Assembly: GCF_014203535.1 (NCBI RefSeq)
Contig: NZ_JACHJI010000014.1
Coordinates: 124,001 to 188,000, forward strand
Origin: Streptomyces griseomycini
GTDB lineage: Bacteria > Actinomycetota > Actinomycetes > Streptomycetales > Streptomycetaceae
Direction: 5' to 3'
Length of the DNA stretch: 64,000 nt
Shown here piece by piece: positions 35,508-43,789 of the stretch. Position numbers and translations under genes: made by a program. Every line of letters begins with the position of its first letter. Positions within the stretch are counted from its first letter, which is position 1. Under the pieces are notes generated by a model. It was not told the DNA's origin, made no database searches, and saw nothing but the letters and a program-made list of their open reading frames with translations.

Positions 35508-35537
35508 CCTCTACGCCCGTAGAAACGGTCGTAGAGG
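35508..35537. promoter_or_regulatory. CTACG/CGTAG palindromes before ureidopropionase copy 2
   Basis: CCTCTACG (35508-35515) pairs with CGTAGAGG (35530-35537), and a nested TCTACG-CC-CGTAGA palindrome occupies 35510-35523. The element lies 28-58 bases upstream of the start at 35479, as expected for an operator or activator site of the cluster's first promoter. Confidence 0.5.
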
Positions 35538-35670
35538 GACGAACGTAAGCCTCTCGGACGGGCTTGCCAAGACCATCGTCGCCGAGGCCGTGGAGTCGGT
35601 CGCGTTTCGCACCCCGGTGGGTGAGTCGCGGGGCAGGTGGGAGGGCGCGCGGCCGCCCGGCCGGGCCCGG

Positions 35671-37161
35671 TCAGGCGGCGAACCCCGCGACGCGGAGGGC
35701 GTGCAGCACGTCCCGGTACCGCTCGTCCGAGACGCCCCGGGCGGCGGCGAGGAGCAGGGGGACGAGCCGCTGCGGATCCACGGCGGCCGTGCGGGCCGCC
35801 TCCTGCGGGGTGCGTGCCCGGACGCAGGCGTCGAGCAGCGCGCGCACCGCGCGGTGCCGCTCCTCGGCGGCGAGCGCCAGGACCGCCCGCCCGATCTCGT
35901 CGGCCGGCCGGACCACGCCCTGCCGCAGGAGCCGCTCCCCGTCCGCCGCGCGGCCCGCCGCGGTGAGCGCGTCGGCGACGGCGACCAGCCGGCCGGCGGG
36001 CAGCGAGGCGGCCTCCCACAGCAGGGTCGCCCAGTCGGCCCCGAGTCCGGCCCGCTCCAGCCCGGCCGCGAGCAGCGGAAGGCGGGCGGCGGGCCAGTGC
36101 GCGGCGTCGATCAGCAGGGCGTGCGCCTCCCCGCCGCGCCCCTCGCCGCGCAGCCGCGCGAGTGCCTCCACGACGCGGCCGACCTCGTGCCGGCCGGCCG
36201 CGTCGACGGGCGGTTCGGGGCGTGGTCCCACCCGCTGCTCCGTCCCTCCGGCGGCCCCGGCGAACCGGGCTCCGCGCGGGGTGCGGCGCGGGCCGGGGAC
36301 GGGAAGGGGCAGAGCGTCCGCCGGAGGGGCGACGAGGGGTGCCGGGGGCTCCTCGTCGGCCGTCCCGGCGAAGCGGGCGCCGCCACGACGGCGCTTGCGC
36401 GGAGCCCGAGCGGTGACGGGCTGCTCGGCGGCCCCGTCCGGGAACGCCGACGCGACGCGCCGCCCCGGCGCTACCGCACCGCTCCCGCCGACGCCGGGCC
36501 CGGCCGGTCCCGCACCGTCGCGGACACCGCCCCGGGCGGGGACCGCACCACCGTCCGACGGCACACCGGGGGCGCCGCCCGGCGCCGTGTCCTCCCGCGG
36601 GTGCGGCCGCCGCGGCCCGCCGGACGGGTGACGGGCGGGGGCCGTGTCCCCTGCCCGTCCGTCCAGGCCGGCCAGTCGCGCCCGGAGTTCCGCGCAGCGC
36701 GCGGTGGCGCGTTCGTGGTCGTCCCGGGCCCAGGCGAGGTCGACGCGCAGGGCGTCGGCCTGCTCGCGGGTGGTGGCCGAGGCGAGTGCCCGGTCCAGTC
36801 CCGCCCGCCGTTCCGCCGCGTGCTTCTGCTCCCGGAGCATGACGTCCAGCCGGTCGCCGACGGCGTCCCGGGCGCCGGGACGGGCGTCGTGGGCGGCGAG
36901 GGCCGCGGCCCGCAGGACGCGGGCCCTGCGGGTCTCGGCCTCGGCGGCCGGGCGACCGTGCGCGACGGCCAGGTCCTGGAGCAGTGCCTCCAGCACGTCC
37001 CAGGGCGGCAGCTCACGCCCGTCGAGGCAGGCCCGCATGCCGTCGGGGTCCCGTTGCCAGAACACCGCGCACCAGCCGCCGGACCGGTCCAGGCGTGCCA
37101 GCAGACCCCGCAGGTAGTCCGTGAACTCCCGGATCTCGTCCGGGAGTCGCTCCATCGCCAT
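35671..37161 (-). CDS. Hypothetical protein, Streptomyces-type helical/Ala-Arg-rich
   Basis: The 496-residue protein has no domain I recognise. Residues 1-60 (MERLPDEIREFTDYLRGLLARLDRSG, CAVFWQRDPDGM) look like a folded helical module. Residues of about 65-165 are heptad-rich and highly charged, suggesting a coiled coil. A Pro/Gly-rich disordered middle with repeated GARFAG motifs follows, and the C-terminal 180 residues form alpha-helical repeats (EVGRVVEALARLRGEG, DEIGRAVLALAAEERHRAV). ATG 37161 has GGGAG 6 bases upstream; an in-frame GTG at 37188 is less well placed. It stands alone between the pyrimidine cluster and the HTH gene. Confidence 0.7.
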   Translation of the reverse strand: MAMERLPDEIREFTDYLRGLLARLDRSGGWCAVFWQRDPDGMRACLDGRELPPWDVLEALLQDLAVAHGRPAAEAETRRARVLRAAALAAHDARPGARDAVGDRLDVMLREQKHAAERRAGLDRALASATTREQADALRVDLAWARDDHERATARCAELRARLAGLDGRAGDTAPARHPSGGPRRPHPREDTAPGGAPGVPSDGGAVPARGGVRDGAGPAGPGVGGSGAVAPGRRVASAFPDGAAEQPVTARAPRKRRRGGARFAGTADEEPPAPLVAPPADALPLPVPGPRRTPRGARFAGAAGGTEQRVGPRPEPPVDAAGRHEVGRVVEALARLRGEGRGGEAHALLIDAAHWPAARLPLLAAGLERAGLGADWATLLWEAASLPAGRLVAVADALTAAGRAADGERLLRQGVVRPADEIGRAVLALAAEERHRAVRALLDACVRARTPQEAARTAAVDPQRLVPLLLAAARGVSDERYRDVLHALRVAGFAA

Positions 37162-37275
37162 AGCCAACTCCCGCCAGAACCGGAGCACTTCGTCCCGTAG
37201 ACAACACCAGCCGTGTTACGGCGGCGCTACGGGGAGTTTTCCGGCAGGACGCGAGGGGCGCTCCGGCGACCCGTC

Positions 37276-37545
37276 TCAGGCGGCGACCGGCTCGCCCGGT
37301 GCACCGGGCGAGCAGCGCCCCACCAGCTCGTCCATCGACAGGCCGAGCACGTCGGCCAGCGCGGCCACGGTGAAGAACGCCGGGGTCGGGGCCCGCCCGG
37401 TCTCGATCTTGCGGAGGGTCTCCGCGGAGATGCCGGCGCTCGCCGCGATCTCGGTCATGCTGCGGCCGCCGCGCGCCTCGCGCAGCAGCCGGCCGAGCCG
37501 CTCGCCGCGTTCGCGCTCTTCGGGGGTCAAGGGGGTGCGCACCAT
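37276..37545 (-). CDS. XRE-type helix-turn-helix regulator
   Basis: This 89-residue protein is essentially one Cro/CI-type helix-turn-helix: RLGRLLREARGGRSMTEIAA, SAGISAETLRKIETGRAPTP and FFTVAALADVLGLSMDELVG. It is transcribed divergently from the methionine aminopeptidase gene across a 33-bp gap. That gap holds the palindrome ATACCGGTAT over the aminopeptidase -10 box, so it probably represses its neighbour and itself. ATG 37545 is used; ATG 37554 would add three residues. No Shine-Dalgarno sequence is seen, consistent with leaderless translation. Confidence 0.88.
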   Translation of the reverse strand: MVRTPLTPEERERGERLGRLLREARGGRSMTEIAASAGISAETLRKIETGRAPTPAFFTVAALADVLGLSMDELVGRCSPGAPGEPVAA

Positions 37546-37558
37546 GGCACCCATTCTA

Positions 37559-37571
37559 ATACCGGTATAGT
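37559..37571 (+). promoter_or_regulatory. Divergent promoter with palindromic operator, leaderless map start
   Basis: TATAGT at 37566-37571 is a -10 box ending 7 bases before the ATG at 37579, a leaderless arrangement. It overlaps the perfect 10-bp palindrome ATACCGGTAT (37559-37568), which also lies in the upstream region of the divergent HTH gene. A repressor bound there would block both genes. Confidence 0.6.
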
Positions 37572-37578
37572 AATTGGC

Positions 37579-38355
37579 ATGGTGGAACTGAAGACCGACA
37601 CATCGATCGACGCCATGCACGAGGCGGGCCAGGTCGTCGCGAGCGCGCTGACGGCCGTGCGGAAGGCCGCCGGCGTGGGCGTCTCCCTGCTGGAGCTGGA
37701 CGAGGTGGCGCGGGACGTGCTGCGCGCGGCGGGTGCGACCTCGCCCTTCCTGGGCTACCGTCCCTCCTTCGCTCCGACCCCGTTCCCCGCGGTGATCTGC
37801 GCCTCCGTGAACGACGCGATCGTGCACGGCATCCCGGACGACTACCGGCTGCGCGACGGGGACCTCGTCTCCGTCGACTGCGGCGCCGAACTGGGCGGCT
37901 GGGCCGGAGACTCGGCGATCAGCTTCACCGTGGGCACCGCGCGCCCGGCCGACGTACGGCTGATCGAGACCACCGAGCGGGCGCTCGCGGCGGGGATCGA
38001 GGCGGCCGTCGTCGGCAACCGCATCGGCGACATCGCCCATGCGATCGGCACGGTGTGCCGCGCCGCGGGGTACGGCATCATGGACGGCTTCGGGGGCCAC
38101 GGCATCGGCCGCCGCATGCACGAGGACCCGTCCGTGCCGAACGAGGGCCGGCCGGGCCGGGGCATGCCCCTGCGGCACGGCATGGTCCTCGCCATCGAGC
38201 CCATGCTCATCGACGGCGGCACCGACACGTGGTACGCCGCCCCCGACGGCTGGACCCTCCGCACGGACGACGGCTCCCGCGCGGCCCACGCGGAACACAC
38301 CGTGGCGATCACCCGGGCGGGACCGCGCGTCCTCACGGCCCGCGAGCCCGCCTGA
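37579..38355 (+). CDS. map: Type I methionine aminopeptidase
   Basis: The 258-residue protein has all five metal ligands of the pita-bread fold: Asp in VSVDCGAE, Asp in WAGDSAISF, His in GHGIGRRMHEDP, Glu in AIEPML and Glu in HAEHTVAIT, with the substrate-binding His in IVHGIPDD. It removes the initiator methionine from nascent proteins. Streptomyces genomes usually carry several paralogues; this one, paired with a dedicated HTH repressor-like gene and a leaderless promoter, is probably a conditional extra copy rather than the housekeeping gene beside rpsM/infA. Confidence 0.93.
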   Translation: MVELKTDTSIDAMHEAGQVVASALTAVRKAAGVGVSLLELDEVARDVLRAAGATSPFLGYRPSFAPTPFPAVICASVNDAIVHGIPDDYRLRDGDLVSVDCGAELGGWAGDSAISFTVGTARPADVRLIETTERALAAGIEAAVVGNRIGDIAHAIGTVCRAAGYGIMDGFGGHGIGRRMHEDPSVPNEGRPGRGMPLRHGMVLAIEPMLIDGGTDTWYAAPDGWTLRTDDGSRAAHAEHTVAITRAGPRVLTAREPA

Positions 38356-38932
38356 GAACGTCCGCGGCCCTCCGGTCCCCGGTCTCGGGGAACCTCGGCG
38401 CGGCAGCCGTTCCGGCGGCGTCGGCGGCGAGCACACGGACCCCCGGCCGGCCGGAACTCCCGGCCCACCGCCACCGCGTGCGCGGCGCGGTCCACGACGC
38501 CGGAGGCCTCGCGGCGGGAGTCCTCCCGCGCGGCGCCCGTACGAGGCGTTCGAAGGCCGGGCGCCCCCGCGCACGCGGCTCCGCCGGATCGCCACCCCCG
38601 GCCGTCCGCCCCACCGCACTCCGGCACCGGAAGCGCCGGCCGCCGTCGGAGCTCGGCGACGGGGCCGGCGTCGTCGCCACGCGGTGGAGCCGACCGGGCC
38701 CGCGCGACTGCGCAGGAGGAAGCGGAAGGGACATGGTGCACGTCGACGGGTCACGGATGCGCCCCGGCGGCTCCCTCCCGCCCGCCGCGGAACGAACGGC
38801 GCGACGGCGAGGACGCCCGGGCCGATGCGCACGTGAGAACGTTTCTTCACTCATGCACGCGGGTGGCCGGCGATCACCCGGTCCGCGGCTCCGGACGGAA
38901 CCGGGCCGACGGTCGACCGGAGCCGTCCGCTA
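38356..38932. other. Gap without a recognisable gene
   Basis: No supported gene is seen on either strand between the aminopeptidase stop and the AT-rich promoter region of the lasso cluster. Confidence 0.5.
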
Positions 38933-38961
38933 TTGACGCACGATCATACTTTTTTGCATCT
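38933..38961 (+). promoter_or_regulatory. Candidate promoter of the lasso peptide cluster
   Basis: TTGACG (38933-38938) is a near-consensus -35, and GCATCT/TGCATC around 38955-38961 could serve as the -10 with a 16-17 bp spacer. The stretch 38940-38965 is unusually AT-rich for this genome (six consecutive T). It lies about 155 bases before the precursor start. Confidence 0.5.
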
Positions 38962-39114
38962 CCTTGTCAGGCCGCACGGTTCTGCCGCTAGCTGGGTGCC
39001 GCGCCGCCCCTCGCCCCGGCTCCCGATGAGCCAGGGGCACGTCCGACGGCCCGCCGGAGACGGCGACGCCGCCGACGGGGGGAGGGGGCACGAACCCAGC
39101 ACGCGAGGAGAGTC

Positions 39115-39225
39115 ATGAAGAAGGCATACGAAGCTCCGACGCTCGTCCGTCTCGGTACGTTCCGCAAGGAGACCGGGCTCCTGGGCCGCTCCGGCAACGA
39201 CCGGCTGATCCTGAGCAAGAACTGA
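39115..39225 (+). CDS. Lasso peptide precursor, citrulassin family
   Basis: A 36-residue reading frame starts at ATG 39115 after GAGGAGAG. The leader MKKAYEAPTLVRLGTFRKET-G has the YxxPxL box read by the RRE protein and the conserved threonine at -2. The core LLGRSGNDRLILSKN has 15 residues with aspartate at position 8, giving an 8-residue Leu1-Asp8 macrolactam. The pattern LLGxxGNDRLxLSKN is that of citrulassins, whose Arg9 is converted to citrulline by a peptidyl arginine deiminase encoded elsewhere in the genome. Here positions 4, 5 and 11 read Arg, Ser and Ile, against Leu, Ala and Val in citrulassin A as I remember it. No deiminase gene is visible in this window. Confidence 0.93.
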   Translation: MKKAYEAPTLVRLGTFRKETGLLGRSGNDRLILSKN

Positions 39226-39250
39226 CGACCGAAGGTACCGACCCGACGTC

Positions 39251-41101
39251 ATGACACCACTGCACGCACGTGCGGGGACGGGCCCCGGCGACGCGCACTT
39301 CGCGGTCTTCACCGACCGCGCGGACGCGGCCGCCGTGGCCCGCTCCTTCGTCCGGCCCGGCTGCCGGATCGTGAACCATCCGTCGGGCCGGCCCTGGCTG
39401 GTCGGCCACTGGCACGACGACGAGGCCGTCACGGCACGGGCCGGTGACACCGCCCTGGCCGTCATCGGCTGCTGCCCCGTCGAGGCGGACGAACTGCGGC
39501 GCAGGGCGGCGCGGTTGCGCGACCTCGGCGAGATCGACGCGCTGGCCCGTTCCCTCACCGGCAGCTTCCACCTGGTCGCCGTCGTCGACGGACGGGTCCG
39601 GGTGCAGGGCACCGCCTCCGGCCTCCGGCTCGTCTTCCACGCGGAGATCGCCGGCGCCCGGGTGGCCGCCACCCGGGCCGATCTGCTCGCCGACGCCCTC
39701 GGTCTCGATCCCGATCCCGGGGAGCTGGCCGTCCGGCTGCTGTGGCCCGCCCCCTATCCGCTCTACGAGACGTCGCCATGGCCGGCGGTGACCGCCGTAC
39801 CCCCGCAGGACGCCGTGGTCGTCGCCGCGGACGGGCGCACCGCCCGGCACACCCGCTGGTGGACGCCGCCGGAGCCGGTCGTGCCGCTGGCCGTGGCGGC
39901 GGACCCGGTCCGCGCGGCGCTCCAGGAGGCCGTCGACGCGCGGACCCGGCGGGGCGGCGTGGTCAGCTGCGACCTGTCCGGCGGGCTGGACTCCACCTCC
40001 GTCTGCTTCCTCGCCGACCGCTCCCCCGCGCGCGTGGTGGCCGGCACCTGGCCGGGGCGCGACCCGGCGGACACCGACCTGTACTGGGCCGAGCAGGCGG
40101 CGCGGCACCTCCCGGGCGTCGAGCACGTCGTCTGGGACGCCGACGCCTCGCCGCTCGTCTACGACGATCTGCTCGGCGTCGACGACCTCCTGGACGAGCC
40201 CACCATCGGCGTCATGGACCGCTCCCGCGCGCTGCACCACCTGCCGGAGCTCGCCGCGCGCGGCAGCCGCGTGCATCTGACCGGGATCGGCGGCGACCAC
40301 GTGGCCTGGTGCTCCGAGGCGTACTACCACCGGCTGCTGCGCACCCGTCCGCTGCACGCCCTGCGGCACCTGCGCGGGTTCCGGGCGCTGTGGCAGTGGC
40401 CGCTCGGCGGCACGGTCCGCGCTCTGGCCGACACGCGGCCGTACGGGAAGTGGCTCGCCGACACCGCCGGTCGGCTGCGTGCGCCGGCCGCGCCCTCCGT
40501 CGCCGCGGGACTCGGCTGGGGCATGGCCCCCCGCCTGTTCGACTGGGTGACCGCGGACGCCGAACGGCTGGCGCGGCGGGCGCTGCTCGACGCCGCCGCC
40601 ACGGCCACGCCGCTGCACCCCGACCGGGGCATGCACGCGGACCTGGAGCAGATCCGCTCGACCACGCGGGTCATCCGGCAGTGGGACCACATGGCGGCCC
40701 GCGCCGGCCTCCCGCTGGCCTCGCCCTTCCTCGACGACCGGGTCATCGAGGCGTGCCTCGCCGTGCGCCCGGCCGAGCGCGTCACGCCGTTCCGGTACAA
40801 ACCGGTGCTGACCGCCGCGATGAGCGGGGTGGTCCCCGAACCCTGTCTGCGCAGGACGTCCAAGGCCACGGCCTCCATGGACGCCTCCAACGGACTGCGC
40901 GAGAACCGTGCCGACCTGCTGGCCCTGTGGGAGGACTCCCGGCTGGAGCGGCTGGGCCTGGTGGACGGGGCCGAGTTGCGCCGCCTCGCCCGGCGGCCGG
41001 CCTCCCCCGGGCTGTCCGACGCCATCCTCTACTCGACGATCGCCGCCGAGGTGTGGCTGCGCGGGCTGTCCCGCGGCCGCAGCAGTATCCGTATCCCGTA
41101 G
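39251..41101 (+). CDS. Lasso peptide cyclase (asparagine synthetase-like, C protein)
   Basis: The 616-residue protein is an asparagine-synthetase homologue without the N-terminal Cys2, so it lacks glutaminase activity. The PP-loop SGGLDSTS lies at about residues 243-250, and the C-terminal synthetase half has HLTGIGGDHVAW, SPFLDDRVIEACL and FRYKPVL. In lasso biosynthesis this enzyme adenylates the Asp8 side chain of the core and closes it onto the freed N-terminal amine around the threaded tail. It begins 25 bases after the precursor stop and is followed by the RRE protein after 48 bases. Confidence 0.95.
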   Translation: MTPLHARAGTGPGDAHFAVFTDRADAAAVARSFVRPGCRIVNHPSGRPWLVGHWHDDEAVTARAGDTALAVIGCCPVEADELRRRAARLRDLGEIDALARSLTGSFHLVAVVDGRVRVQGTASGLRLVFHAEIAGARVAATRADLLADALGLDPDPGELAVRLLWPAPYPLYETSPWPAVTAVPPQDAVVVAADGRTARHTRWWTPPEPVVPLAVAADPVRAALQEAVDARTRRGGVVSCDLSGGLDSTSVCFLADRSPARVVAGTWPGRDPADTDLYWAEQAARHLPGVEHVVWDADASPLVYDDLLGVDDLLDEPTIGVMDRSRALHHLPELAARGSRVHLTGIGGDHVAWCSEAYYHRLLRTRPLHALRHLRGFRALWQWPLGGTVRALADTRPYGKWLADTAGRLRAPAAPSVAAGLGWGMAPRLFDWVTADAERLARRALLDAAATATPLHPDRGMHADLEQIRSTTRVIRQWDHMAARAGLPLASPFLDDRVIEACLAVRPAERVTPFRYKPVLTAAMSGVVPEPCLRRTSKATASMDASNGLRENRADLLALWEDSRLERLGLVDGAELRRLARRPASPGLSDAILYSTIAAEVWLRGLSRGRSSIRIP

Positions 41102-41149
41102 CCCTCCGCGGCCGCGAGGTCCCGCCCCGCGCCGCAGAAAGGCGATGCC

Positions 41150-41404
41150 ATGCCCCTGCGCTTCGACGCACACGTCTCCACCGCCGAGACCGACTACGGC
41201 ACCGTGCTCCTGGACGAACGGGCCGGGACCTACTGGGAGCTGAACCCCACCGCCACCCTGGTGGTGCGGACCCTGCTGGACGGTGGCGAGGCCGCCGACG
41301 CGGCCGCCGCCCTGGTCCGCGAGTTCGACATCGAGCGGGCGCAGGCGCTGCGGGACGTCGAGGCACTCGTCGGCGACCTGCGCGAGGCGGGGCTGGCCTC
41401 ATGA
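41150..41404 (+). CDS. PqqD-like RiPP recognition element (lasso B1 protein)
   Basis: The 84-residue protein is a stand-alone RRE: a winged-helix of three beta-strands and three helices. Visible blocks are YGTVLLDERAGTYWELNPTA, LLDGGEAADAAAALVREFD and VEALVGDLREAGL. It binds the YxxPxL segment of the precursor leader and presents it to the peptidase. It overlaps the peptidase gene by 4 bases (ATGA), consistent with formation of a B1-B2 complex. Confidence 0.93.
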   Translation: MPLRFDAHVSTAETDYGTVLLDERAGTYWELNPTATLVVRTLLDGGEAADAAAALVREFDIERAQALRDVEALVGDLREAGLAS

Positions 41405-41826
41405 CGACGCCCAGCGCGCTGGAACGCCCCACCGGAGTGCCGCTGGGGCGGCGCCTGGCGGCCCGCCTGGTCCTGCTGCCCGCCGTCGGGCTCGCCCTGC
41501 TGCCGCCCCGCCGCATCCGCGCCGTGCTCCGTGTGCTGCGGCGCGGCGCGGCGCCCGCCACCGCCGTCCAGGCGCAGGCCGCGCGCGACGCCCTGTGCGC
41601 CGTCAGTCTGCGCTGCACCGGGCCGAAGGGGTGCCTGCCGCGTTCCCTGGGGGCCGCGCTGCTGTGCCGGCTGCGGGGGACGTGGCCGACCTGGTGCGCC
41701 GGGGTCCGGGTCGTCCCGCCCTTCACCGCGCACGCCTGGATCGAGGCGGAGGGCCGCCCGGTCGGCGAAGGGGTGCCCGAGGGCTACTTCGCCCGGCTGG
41801 TCTCCGTCGAGCCGCCGACCCGATGA
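41401..41826 (+). CDS. Lasso peptide leader peptidase (transglutaminase-like, B2 protein)
   Basis: The 141-residue protein has the truncated transglutaminase-like fold of lasso B2 peptidases, with catalytic Cys78 in GPKGCLPRSLG and His111 in TAHAWIE; Glu115 could supply the third residue. It cleaves the leader after the T-G pair, exposing Leu1 for cyclisation. Start and stop codons overlap the neighbouring RRE and ABC transporter genes by 4 bases each, so the three are translated as a unit. Confidence 0.94.
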   Translation: MTTPSALERPTGVPLGRRLAARLVLLPAVGLALLPPRRIRAVLRVLRRGAAPATAVQAQAARDALCAVSLRCTGPKGCLPRSLGAALLCRLRGTWPTWCAGVRVVPPFTAHAWIEAEGRPVGEGVPEGYFARLVSVEPPTR

Positions 41827-43658
41827 CCGCCGGCCCTCCGGCCGAGGCCGTGGACCGGTCGACGCGGGCCGCGGTGGTCACGCTCTACCGGCTCACCGCA
41901 GGGCACCGCGGGGCCATCGCCGTGGCCGCCGTGCTGACGCTCGCGGGTTCCGCCCTCGGCCTGGCCCAGCCGCTCGTGGCCCGGCACGCCGTGGACGCGA
42001 GCGGCCGCGGTCAGGCCGTGTGGCCGCTGCTGGGGCTGCTCGGCGCGCTGTTCGTGGCCGAGGCCGCGACCGGCTCGGTGGGGCGCTTCCTCCTGGAGCG
42101 CATGGGCGAGGGCGTCGTACGGCAGCTCCGGCTGGGCCTGGTGGACCGGCTGCTGCGGCTGGAGATGCGGGAGTACGACCGCCACCGCGGCGCCGACCTC
42201 GTCTCCCGGGTCACCGCCGACACCACCCTGCTGCGCGAGGTCGTCTCCCAGTCCCTGGTCGACCTGGTGACCGGAGGCATCGTCGCCGTCGGGGCCGTCG
42301 TCCTGATGGCGTGGATCGACCCGCTGCTGCTGCTTCTGGTCACGCTCACCGTGGCCGTCGCGGCCGGTGTCGTCACCTCCCTGCTCAAGGGCATCCGCTG
42401 TGCCTCGGAACACATGCAGCACGCGGTCGGCGCCATCGCCGCCGATCTGGAACGGGCCCTGGGCGCCCTGCCCATGGTGCGGGTGCACCGCGCCGAGGCG
42501 CGCGAGACGGCCCGGGTGGGCGCCCGCGTGCAGGAGGCCCACGACGCGGGCGTGCGCACCGCGAAGCTCGCCTCCGTGATGAGCCCCGCCGTCGAACTGG
42601 CCGTCCAGGGCTCGTTCCTCGTCGTCCTCGTCGTGGGCGGCCTGCGCGTGGGCGGCCGGACCGGGTCCCTCGGCGACCTGGTCGCCTTCCTGCTGTACGC
42701 CTCCTACCTCGTCCTGCCGCTGTCCTCGGTCTTCCGCGCGGTGGGCCTCGTCCAGCGCGGCATGGGCGCCCACCAGCGCGTCGAACAGGCGCTGCGCCTG
42801 CCCGTCGAGCACACCGGGCCGTCCGTCCCCGCCGCCCGCGCACGCGCCCGGACCCGGACCCGGCCCGAGGCGCCGGCCGCGGCCGGGCGGGCCGCGCTCG
42901 CCCTGCGCGACGTCCGCTTCGGCTACGCCCCGGACCGGCCGGTGCTGCGCGGTGTGTCCTTCACGGTCGCCCCCCGCCGGCAGGTCGCCCTCGTCGGCCC
43001 CTCGGGCGCCGGCAAGAGCACGGTCTTCGCGCTGGTGGCGGGCTTCTACGAGCCGGACGCGGGCACCGTGCTCTTCGACGGCCGCCCGGCCGCCGAGCTC
43101 GGCCGTGACGCGTGCCGGCGCCGCATCGCCGTGGTGGACCAGAACACCCACGTCGTGCACGGCACCCTGCGGGAGAACATCGCCTACGCGGTGCCCGACG
43201 CCCCGGACGCGGAGATCCGGCGGGTGGTGGAGCTGGCCCGGCTGGAGGAGGTCGTCGACCGGCTGCCCGGCGGCCTGGACGCCGTCCTCGGCGAACGCGG
43301 GAGCACCCTGTCGGGCGGTGAACGCCAGCGCGTCGCGCTGGCCCGCGCCCTGCTCGCCCGCCCTGCGCTGCTGCTGCTGGACGAGCCCACCTCGCACCTG
43401 GACGCGATCAACGAGGCGGCGCTGACCACGGTGATGAAGGACGTCGCCCGGGAGTGCGCCCTGCTGGTGATCGCCCATCGCCTGTCCACGGTGCGGCACG
43501 CCGACCACATCGTCGTCCTGGACCGGGGGCGCACCACCGGTCAGGGGCGGCACGAGGAGTTGCTGGCCACCAGCCCCCTCTACCGCGAGCTGGCCTCGGG
43601 CCAGATGCTCCGGCCGGGCGGCGGCCGGTCCGCGGGCCGTGCTCCGTCGCCTTCCTGA
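41823..43658 (+). CDS. Lasso peptide ABC exporter (fused permease-ATPase, D protein)
   Basis: This 611-residue half transporter has an N-terminal six-helix membrane domain (about 1-310) and a nucleotide-binding domain with Walker A GPSGAGKST, signature LSGGERQRVALARAL and Walker B LLLLDEPTSHLD. There is no N-terminal C39 peptidase domain, as expected since leader removal is done by the B2 protein. It should act as a homodimer exporting the mature lasso peptide and providing self-protection. The last 26 bases including the stop lie inside a 40-bp tandem repeat. Confidence 0.94.
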   Translation: MTAGPPAEAVDRSTRAAVVTLYRLTAGHRGAIAVAAVLTLAGSALGLAQPLVARHAVDASGRGQAVWPLLGLLGALFVAEAATGSVGRFLLERMGEGVVRQLRLGLVDRLLRLEMREYDRHRGADLVSRVTADTTLLREVVSQSLVDLVTGGIVAVGAVVLMAWIDPLLLLLVTLTVAVAAGVVTSLLKGIRCASEHMQHAVGAIAADLERALGALPMVRVHRAEARETARVGARVQEAHDAGVRTAKLASVMSPAVELAVQGSFLVVLVVGGLRVGGRTGSLGDLVAFLLYASYLVLPLSSVFRAVGLVQRGMGAHQRVEQALRLPVEHTGPSVPAARARARTRTRPEAPAAAGRAALALRDVRFGYAPDRPVLRGVSFTVAPRRQVALVGPSGAGKSTVFALVAGFYEPDAGTVLFDGRPAAELGRDACRRRIAVVDQNTHVVHGTLRENIAYAVPDAPDAEIRRVVELARLEEVVDRLPGGLDAVLGERGSTLSGGERQRVALARALLARPALLLLDEPTSHLDAINEAALTTVMKDVARECALLVIAHRLSTVRHADHIVVLDRGRTTGQGRHEELLATSPLYRELASGQMLRPGGGRSAGRAPSPS

Positions 43659-43712
43659 ACACGCCCGGCACACGGGCCGTGCTCCGCCGCCTTCCTGGAC
43701 ATGCCCGACACA
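43633..43712 (+). repeat. 40-bp tandem duplication over the exporter stop codon
   Basis: Two adjacent 40-bp units (43633-43672 and 43673-43712) agree except at four or five bases, both containing CGGGCCGTGCTCCG and CGCCTTCCTG. Unit 1 carries the exporter's stop codon (43656-43658). The copy number may vary by slippage. Confidence 0.75.
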
Positions 43713-43789
43713 ACGGAACGTGTCATCGTGGCATGAGCGAGCCCGGACCGGGTTACCCGGCCCCGGCACGTCCACCAGCGAAGGAACGG

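Noticed and set aside
38356..39114. A regulatory gene of the lasso cluster in the 759-bp gap
   Set aside because: Frames on both strands were read and none gives a regulator-like or other family-like protein.
39115..43658. A peptidyl arginine deiminase in the lasso cluster
   Set aside because: No protein in the window looks like a deiminase; in citrulassin producers this enzyme is known to be encoded elsewhere.
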